Part shown: positions 57,809 through 64,000 of the stretch, in pieces | Position numbering within the stretch: the stretch's first letter is position 1 | Layout: every line of letters starts with the position of its first letter | Source of the DNA: Microbotryomycetes sp. JL201 | Lineage: Eukaryota; Basidiomycota; Microbotryomycetes | Assembly: GCA_033819885.1 (NCBI GenBank) | Contig: JAQYUZ010000048.1 | Location: forward strand, 1 to 64,000 | DNA: 64,000 nucleotides | Direction: 5' to 3' | Position numbers and translations under genes: made by a program | The notes under the pieces: model-generated | The model's input: the letters and a program-made list of their open reading frames with translations, nothing else | What the model was told of the DNA's origin: nothing | Databases searched by the model: none

Positions 57809-59427
57809 ATGTACTCTATCACAGTGCTCGTTTCCGCCACAACCTCGTGCGTAGCCGTCTTGGCCCTTGCCGCGTCTGTCGTCTCGGCGCATACCCCCGC
57901 ACAAGTCGGTCACCACCGCGCACACAAGCGAGCAGCTTCCCCGCCGTCACACCACTGGTCGCCCCGCCAACTGCCAGGCAAGGCATCCAAGTTTATCACT
58001 CGTTCAAAACTTGCTCGACGAGCAGACCCACTCTCTGAGCCCACCAACCCTTCAAAGGGCTCGCTGTCAAAGGAACAAGGTTGCACTGCATGGTACAATG
58101 TCATCAAGGGCGACTCGTGCTACTCTGCCATTGCCACCGTTGGCGGCAACCTGTCGCTCGAAGATTTCTACTCAATGAACCCGCAGGTCAACGAGGTGCG
58201 TGCGCTTGGAATCATCGATCGAACGATCAACTGACCACTGCTACACCGTGCAGGACTGCTTCAATCTGTGGGCAGGCTACGATTACTGCGTTGCAAAAGG
58301 CGAGCTGAAGGTGTCGGGCGCAGTTGGCGACTGTAGACTAATTTTTATGGCTCGCAGGCACTGTCCCCACGAACGTCAAGAAACCTGTCCGACTCGCCGT
58401 CTCCAAGACGACCGCTGCGCCTCCTTCTACAACCACTTCTACTCCACCGCCGTCTTCGACCGCCAGCGAAGCTGATGACGACTGGGTTTGCGATGAAGAA
58501 GACGACGTCGCTACCACGGCCACTGTCCGCGCCAACGTTGTCAAGACTACTGCTGCACCAAAGCCTACTCAAGACGATTCTGCAGCGCAAGCTGCCGCTG
58601 GTCAGTCCCAGCCCTCCTGAGAAGCGAAGAACCGGCGCTGACTCTTGAGTTTGTAGCCTCATCCAAGGCTGCCGCTGACGCAGCTGCTGCTTCATCCAAG
58701 GCTGCCGCTGACGCAGCTGCTGCTTCATCCAAGGCTGCTGCTGACGCTGCTGCTGCCGCCGCGTCGTCCTCGTCTGCCGCTGCCGCCTCGTCCAAAGCCG
58801 CCGCTGATGCCGCCGCCGCTGCCTCGTCAAAGGCCGCCCAAGAGGCTGCCGCGCAGACGCCCACGACCACTGCTGCACCTCAACAAACCCAGGTTGCCAA
58901 CACGGGTGACAGCTTGAGCTTGTTGCGCGACGCTGGCATTACAGGATTCATGGGCGAGAATGACAATGCGATTGTTAGCTGGTTCCGTACAAATTCTGCA
59001 GAGGACAGCACCAACGGAAACAGCTGGTGTTACAGGTAAGGGACGGACCATGAGCAAAAACTACAAAGACACTGACTTGCAGCTGTCCTCTAGGCCTTAC
59101 GACGACAGCATCGCAGGCTTTGCCCCGGACGTTTCGACGATGCTCAACAACTTTGGCGGATCAAACATTGAGGCCGGCAAGGCATACTGTGGATTGATTG
59201 CAGAATTTACTTTGCCATCTGGCAAGACTGTCGAGTTGACGCTCGTTGACGGCTTCGACAGCCGATGGGTCCGCACTCCTGCATCCGTTGACGTCGTGAT
59301 CAACTCGTTCTCCGACTTTTCTGGTTTCTACCCATCTTCGAAGGATCAGGTTGTTCAAGGTGTGTCTTGGCGCTTCACTGGCAAGCGGAACCCGGACTAC
59401 GTCTTCAACAACGGCAACCCTGTGTAG
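57809..59427 (+). CDS. secreted LysM-domain protein with Ala/Ser repeats and shared C-terminal domain
   Basis: Signal peptide (TTSCVAVLALAASVVSA), a basic propeptide with dibasic sites (HKRAAS, LARRADP), then one LysM domain (GCTAWYNVIKGDSCYSAIAT, LEDFYSMNPQVNEDCFNLWA, GYDYCVAKG), a Thr/Pro linker, an acidic patch, an Ala/Ser/Lys/Asp repeat tract (SSKAAADAAAA), and a C-terminal domain (AIVSWFRTNSAEDSTNG, YCGLIAEFTLPSGK, LVDGFDSRWVRTPASVDVV, VSWRFTGKR) homologous to the end of the protein at 47946. Introns include 58300-58357 with a GC donor (GCGAGC). LysM proteins bind chitin; secreted fungal ones can mask chitin fragments from host or amoeba receptors. The domain mix suggests a wall-bound or effector-type protein (inference). 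Confidence 0.82.
58659..58757 (+). repeat. 33-bp coding tandem repeat, about 3 units
   Basis: Two identical 33-bp units (58659-58691, 58692-58724) and a third with a few changes encode SSKAAADAAAA; degenerate Ala/Ser/Lys copies continue to about 58840. It lies between the LysM and C-terminal domains and is likely length-variable. Confidence 0.85.
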
Positions 59428-60046
59428 AGGATCGCGCGTCTTCGTTCCGATTTTTTCTTGTCGTTTTTCTCTTTCCCTCTCTTGTTTTGCAATTTACCGG
59501 AAAGGGAGCAGGTTCTCCCAAGGTTGTAGCGTATCTCTAGAGACAATCGGCCGATGCTCAAGTGGGGACATGAGACGTTGTTGCCTCGTAGTCTTCATGC
59601 CGGCTACAAGAGTGCTCTTATGCGTTTTGGATGGCAATGCTCTACGGTTTAGTCATGTGGCGGTTTCTCGCAAAGAAAACAGCGATGCAGCAAGACGTGT
59701 CTGGCAGGAGGCTCGTACGACGTGAAGAAATATTGACTGGGTATTATCACATCCACACAAAATCTATGCAGACAATACTGAATTTTTGCAAGCCCGGATG
59801 CCGACTGCTACGTCTGACAGCTCTCCGATCATCTTTACGCGCTCTCATCAAAGCTTGAGTTCGCTCCAAGCTCGCCAGAGTCTCGCACGCTCGTGATAGT
59901 CTTTGCACAAGCGATATCGGCTGCACGCGACTCGACGCGCCTGCGAAGGTTGACAGATTGGCGACCGGACACGCGTCTCGAGCTCGGTCACCACGCGTAG
60001 ACTCTCACGAAAACGCAACAGTCTCCTGACGCCCTTTCGCAACATC
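59428..60046. other. intergenic region
   Basis: About 620 bp. The left part is T-rich (3' UTR of the LysM gene), the rest probably promoter of the zinc-finger gene. No gene recognised. Confidence 0.45.
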
Positions 60047-62606
60047 ATGGACAACGAAGACGGGCCACGAAAGCGCGCCCGCGTCGCCGCCGCACCGAAT
60101 GGGACCGCGCACGTCTCTGACAAAGCAGACACAAACGTATTATCGTCGGCATCAAGTTTGAGAAAAGTCTCGCGCGACACGCCAGGCGCGATCGTCTGTC
60201 ACCAAGGTGCGTTTGCTGTCGCTGCCACCGCTCGCCATATGTCTGACTTTTACACGTTGAAGACCGAGATTCGTACAGTTCGAACGAGACAGTGTCGTTT
60301 CTAACGTGCAGTCGTGACACGTTGGCTTTGGATGGCTCTTTGAAACGGTGTGGCAACGCGTACTGCCGGCCATGTCTAGAGCGGCATTACGGTGTCGACT
60401 TCAAGGCCGTCAAATCGTCGGTGATGTTGACGAGTTGGGCATGCCCCCAGTGTATGGGTGTTTGTGAGTCTCATTTTGGCTGATGTCGCCGTCAGGTACT
60501 CACGAACGATCTCAGGCAACTGCGCTGTGTGTTGCCAGTGAGTTCGGCAGAGCAGACATACTCCGCTCTTGCTGACATAGTACTGTGCAGACGTGACAAG
60601 CTCAAGGCACGAAGAGCGTCACTGACGAAACCGACAAAGGCGATCGACCTCACGCTCGATTCGGACTCGTCGCTCTCAGCCTTGTCAGACTCTGACGGTG
60701 ACGACGCTGCTGTCTCCCAGTCTCTCGGTGCAGGTAGAAAAAAATCCGCAAAGGCGACAGGCGCCAAGGCTATCAAGGCAAACGGTCAGGCCGTGGCTGC
60801 TGTCGCCGCGAAATCGGCCGATGGCCCTGCGTCGGCACCAATGGCAAAGACATCGAGCAAGAACTCCACTCGCGGCCGTCAGACTAAACCGCCGACAAAG
60901 GCAGACCCGCCGCCTTGCTATGCGTTTTCTCGAGTATACACGACGCCATCGTCCGTCAACCTCAAGGCAAGGTTACATATCCGCTCGTTCGTCTTTCGTT
61001 TCATTGAACAAATTGAAACGTTGCAAGGCACGGGTCAAAAGCTGCGCATGACGATGAGTGGCTTGGCCGATGACCCCATTTGGTTCTTTTCCCAAAATGC
61101 CGAGCTCGGTCAACGACATATCTTGAGAGGTTTACTCGAATTGTTGGAAGGTGAAGAGCAAGCGGATATCATGGACTCGAGGCACAGTTGGAAGTTGATG
61201 GAAAGGTTGATTCGAGAAGAGGCCGACGCGGCGATCGGGTCAAGCTTGCGCGAAGTTGTCAACCAGCCTTGGGACACGTTGAGAGAAATTCTAGAGACGG
61301 AAGAGATTTGGGACAGCTTTTGGGACAAGCTTGTCGTCAAGTGGGAGAGAGAGCGGGAAGAATCGCAGGCGCCAGATCGAGACACGAGGCATCGCACCGG
61401 CGACCTATCGCCAGACGCCAAGCTGGCCTTGATGGTGCAGCTGATTGAAATGATTTACAATGCCGAAAGTGTTCGGCAGGAGTTGGCCGAAGTGAGGCAG
61501 ACTCGGATCGTGCGGCATTTCGACTGGCTGACATTTACGATTTTGAAGGGAATCGAGCGCGAAAAGACGACAGTCGTCGAGATCAACAAGCGCAAGACGG
61601 AAGTTCGCAGAGAGTGGGACATGCAGCGCAAAAAGATCTTGGCAGAGAGCGGTCCAAAGCCAAAAGCCAAGAAGCAGCTTGCCGAGTGGAAAAAGATGAA
61701 CCCGGACATTGATGAGCGTGTGAGTCGCGAGTGGATCATAACGTCTGCAAGCCACTCACGAGAGGTTTGCAGTTGCAAGATGCCGAAGATTCGGCCGAGA
61801 AGCGTATGCTCGAAGCGCGTAAGCCGCCAATTAAGAGCACAAGCAATTGCGAAGACTAAATGTGATACCATTCTACAGAGCGCGATATCTGGGTCTGCCA
61901 CTCTGAAAACGTTTTGCGCTTCGGTCCTTGCGGCGTCGACGTCGCTGGCAACGAATACTACATTCTGAATCGCACGTCCCGTTCGCCATTCCCTGGCACC
62001 AAGAATGTGCGCGAGCATGACGACTATCCACTCACTTGGGCCATTATTGTGCATGGCACGCCTTTCGACTTTGGCAAGGACACCGCGAAGCCAGAGGCGG
62101 CCAAGCAGACTGCACCTGCGAAACCTACCGCATCGAAACGTCGACACGACAGTATGGACGTTGACGGCAAGTCCGGTTCTGACGCTGAAGATGATGAAGA
62201 CGACGACGACGACGACGAAGATCTACCGACGGGTCGCGAATTCACATTCACAAGTCCTGCTGTCGCTGAAGCGTACGAGGCGCGGGCTCGGAAGCAGGAC
62301 GCTTGGTTCCTTGTCGATCCGCTCGAGAACGGCGACGAGCTGGCAGATTGGATCGAGTACGAGGCAAAAGCGCTCGACTATCGAGATTGGAAGCGAGAAC
62401 AGGAAGAAGCGCAACCGAGTCTCGTCAAGTCCTTGAAACCGACGACGACGACGACGACGAAATCGCGTGGCCCTCCGGCCGAACAACAGTGGCGGGACGT
62501 GTCGGAACTTGTTGGCGCGATCAGGTCGTTTGTCGACTATGTGCAGTGCGAATCCGAGATGGCCGAGCAAGTCAAGACGAAAAAGAAAAAGGCTCGTTGG
62601 ATCTGA
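60047..62606 (+). CDS. CDCA7-type zinc finger (zf-4CXXC_R1) protein with WHIM-like segment
   Basis: ATG at 60047. A short basic N-terminus leads to the Cys cluster: IVCHQ/SFLTCSRDTLALD, KRCGNAYCRPCLERHYG, WACPQCMGVC and NCAVCCQRD, the pattern of the zf-4CXXC_R1 family (CDCA7, R1). Then an acidic/basic linker, a helical DDT-like region (RILRGLLELLEGEEQADIM..), a Lys/Glu helix, and DIWVCHSENVLRFGPCGVDV with AGNEYYIL, which looks like the WHIM module of ISWI-type chromatin proteins. A run of Asp and a basic C-terminus follow. The first zinc pair is irregular (CHQ then a splice, not CHQC). CDCA7 proteins partner HELLS-type remodellers; whether this fungal protein does so is inference. Confidence 0.75.
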
Positions 62607-62687
62607 TCGGAGAACCTGTACACCCGCTTTTTGTGCACTCTTTGTCGCTTGTTGCATTCAATACAGCAAATAAAATGAGGAATTTGT

Positions 62688-63845
62688 CTACAAGTTGCTG
62701 ACGAACCAGCCACCGATGGCAAACATGAAGCCCGACATTTTCTCTGACGGAGAATGAAAGAACAAGCTCGTCATGAGCAGCATCCACCATGACAAGGCCA
62801 TTATGGCGAGCGCAAAGTACGTTGTCAGTTTGACGGCCAATGGCGCCGGTTGCTCAACGGGCGAGTAGGTTGTTTTTGTTGTTTTCGACTTGTCCGAGAA
62901 GGACTTTTTGTACAAGCTTGGAAAGACGAGCGGTAGGGTTGGTGCGATCAGTTGATACAGGAACAAGGTTGTGTGAACCATCATGAAAGTGTGTCCGGAC
63001 ACGTCGTGTCCTCCGCGCCAAAACTCGCCCCGCGCGCCGACGCACGCCTTTCCAAACTCGCTGTGCCCGGACGATTCGCTGCTAAACGCAGAAACAATGT
63101 CGTCGATCTGGTTCATTGGGTTTGCGTTTTCGTTGGGCGAAGAAGAGAGGGCCGAAGGGACGCAGGTGGCGCCCGTCTTCATGAGAATGTATCGCGAGAC
63201 GGACGGATACGACATGCCGAACCATGAGCGCTGAGTCAAATAGTACCAGTAGAGGGTTGCGAGAAGATAGCGCCTGACGTTCACGGTCAAGACGGCGAAC
63301 CTGCTCGGTCCCGAGAGCGAGATTCGAGCCGGAGAGGCGGCGGGTGCGTCATACGTGGACAGGTACGTGCTTGCAGAGTGCAGTACGAAAGCGAGTGTCG
63401 TCCACGCCCACGCCGACTTGACAAACAGTTGGTTGATGATGTTGCGCTGTGTTTGTATACCGTCAGCTCTGGCGTGTTGCCGTTTGCGGGGCGCGCTGCC
63501 CTCGAGGCTGACCTTGTCTGCAAAGTATGGCAATGTGGGCACTGGAAACTGGCTGTCGCTGGCGTGCTGCAGCTTGCGCCCGAGTTCGAACCGGGTCAAA
63601 TGCGCCGCCGGCAGCCGCGAACGCAGCGCAGTCACCTCTGGTCGGACATAGTACACCGAGATGACTGTGCCGAGGATGCACGTGCACAGCAACACAGTCG
63701 CGAGTGGCTGCAGATGCGGCGTGCTCAGCGTCAACGGCGGCTCGACCGTCCGCCGTGTCGTCGCTTGGTCAACGCGCGTAGAAGGTGAAGGTGACGGCGC
63801 TCCTCCTGCTGCTGCTCCATTCCTTGACCGCGTCGAGGTGTTCAT
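62688..63845 (-). CDS. FIT2/Scs3-type acyl-CoA diphosphatase (lipid droplet biogenesis)
   Basis: ATG at 63845 (MNTSTRSRNG). About six hydrophobic helices; family signatures are WRGGHDVSGHTFMMVHTTLF (first catalytic His), SWWMLLMTSLFFHSPSEKMS (second catalytic His) and GFMFAIGGWFV. The 66-bp intron 63447-63512 (GTCAGC..ACACAG) keeps frame and lacks a stop, so it is easily missed; spliced, YFADK joins NIINQLFVKSAWAWTT. Stop 62688-62690. FIT proteins sit in the ER and cleave acyl-CoA to support normal lipid droplet formation. An upstream in-frame ATG near 63995 is less likely. Confidence 0.88.
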   Translation of the reverse strand: MNTSTRSRNGAAAGGAPSPSPSTRVDQATTRRTVEPPLTLSTPHLQPLATVLLCTCILGTVISVYYVRPEVTALRSRLPAAHLTRFELGRKLQHASDSQFPVPTLPYFADKVSLEGSAPRKRQHARADGIQTQRNIINQLFVKSAWAWTTLAFVLHSASTYLSTYDAPAASPARISLSGPSRFAVLTVNVRRYLLATLYWYYLTQRSWFGMSYPSVSRYILMKTGATCVPSALSSSPNENANPMNQIDDIVSAFSSESSGHSEFGKACVGARGEFWRGGHDVSGHTFMMVHTTLFLYQLIAPTLPLVFPSLYKKSFSDKSKTTKTTYSPVEQPAPLAVKLTTYFALAIMALSWWMLLMTSLFFHSPSEKMSGFMFAIGGWFVSNL

Positions 63846-64000
63846 GGCCCTCGCCTGTGTGCAGCTGGCCCAAAGCAAAACCTCTGGCCCGCTGACGTCA
63901 CGCCACGTCGACCACACTGCACCTTTAAAACCAAGACGCGTCTCTCTTAATCTTTTGAACAGGTTCGAAGAGCCCGCCGCGCGTTCGCTTTTCAAAGTAC

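Overview
The window is nuclear DNA of a compact-genome fungus, most likely a basidiomycete (Pucciniomycotina, Mixia-like; the taxon is an inference). Genes are densely packed on both strands and split by many short introns, mostly 50-70 bp. The introns end in AG, often carry a CTGAC-like branch site, and often start with GTCAGT or even GC instead of GTRAGT. Gene models below were built by joining exons across such introns so that known protein families read through without a break. No tRNA, rRNA, CRISPR array, virus-like element or transposon was recognised.

Layout. 0-2 kb: the tail of one Lys/His-rich protein and a complete secreted Lys/His repeat protein. 2.2-11.5 kb: COMPASS subunit Bre2/Ash2, a Ytp1-type membrane protein, replication licensing factor Cdt1 and a coiled-coil protein. 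11.9-18 kb: a member of an unrecognised gene family, then a Zn2Cys6 regulator divergent from an ABCG exporter; their shared promoter holds five copies of CGCCGAG. 18-32.6 kb: an HSL-type lipase/esterase, cohesin releaser Wapl, ornithine aminotransferase, MAPKK Pbs2 and a GDSL esterase. 33-46 kb: a membrane-anchored acyl-protein thioesterase, an Mpv17/PMP22 protein, MAPK Slt2/Mpk1, a thioesterase-like protein, a roadblock dynein light chain, a GNAT acetyltransferase and DNA polymerase eta. 46-64 kb: a small single-pass membrane protein, two paralogous secreted proteins (one with LysM) about 10 kb apart, a tandem pair from the unrecognised family, a protein with five SAxxFRxRK-like motifs, a spindle-type coiled-coil protein, a CDCA7-type zinc-finger/WHIM protein and a FIT2/Scs3 lipid-droplet protein.

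Most genes are housekeeping and independent of one another. Functional themes recur: chromatin and chromosome maintenance (Bre2, Cdt1, Wapl, Pol eta, CDCA7-like), stress and cell-wall MAPK signalling (Pbs2, Slt2), lipid handling (HSL, GDSL, APT, thioesterase, FIT2) and the secreted surface (LysM, Lys/His-rich proteins).

The most novel signals are: (1) a gene family with no recognised relatives, three copies here, two in tandem; (2) a protein built around a repeated short basic motif; (3) the secreted paralog pair; (4) the CGCCGAG cluster between a regulator and an exporter; (5) the unusual density of GC-AG introns.
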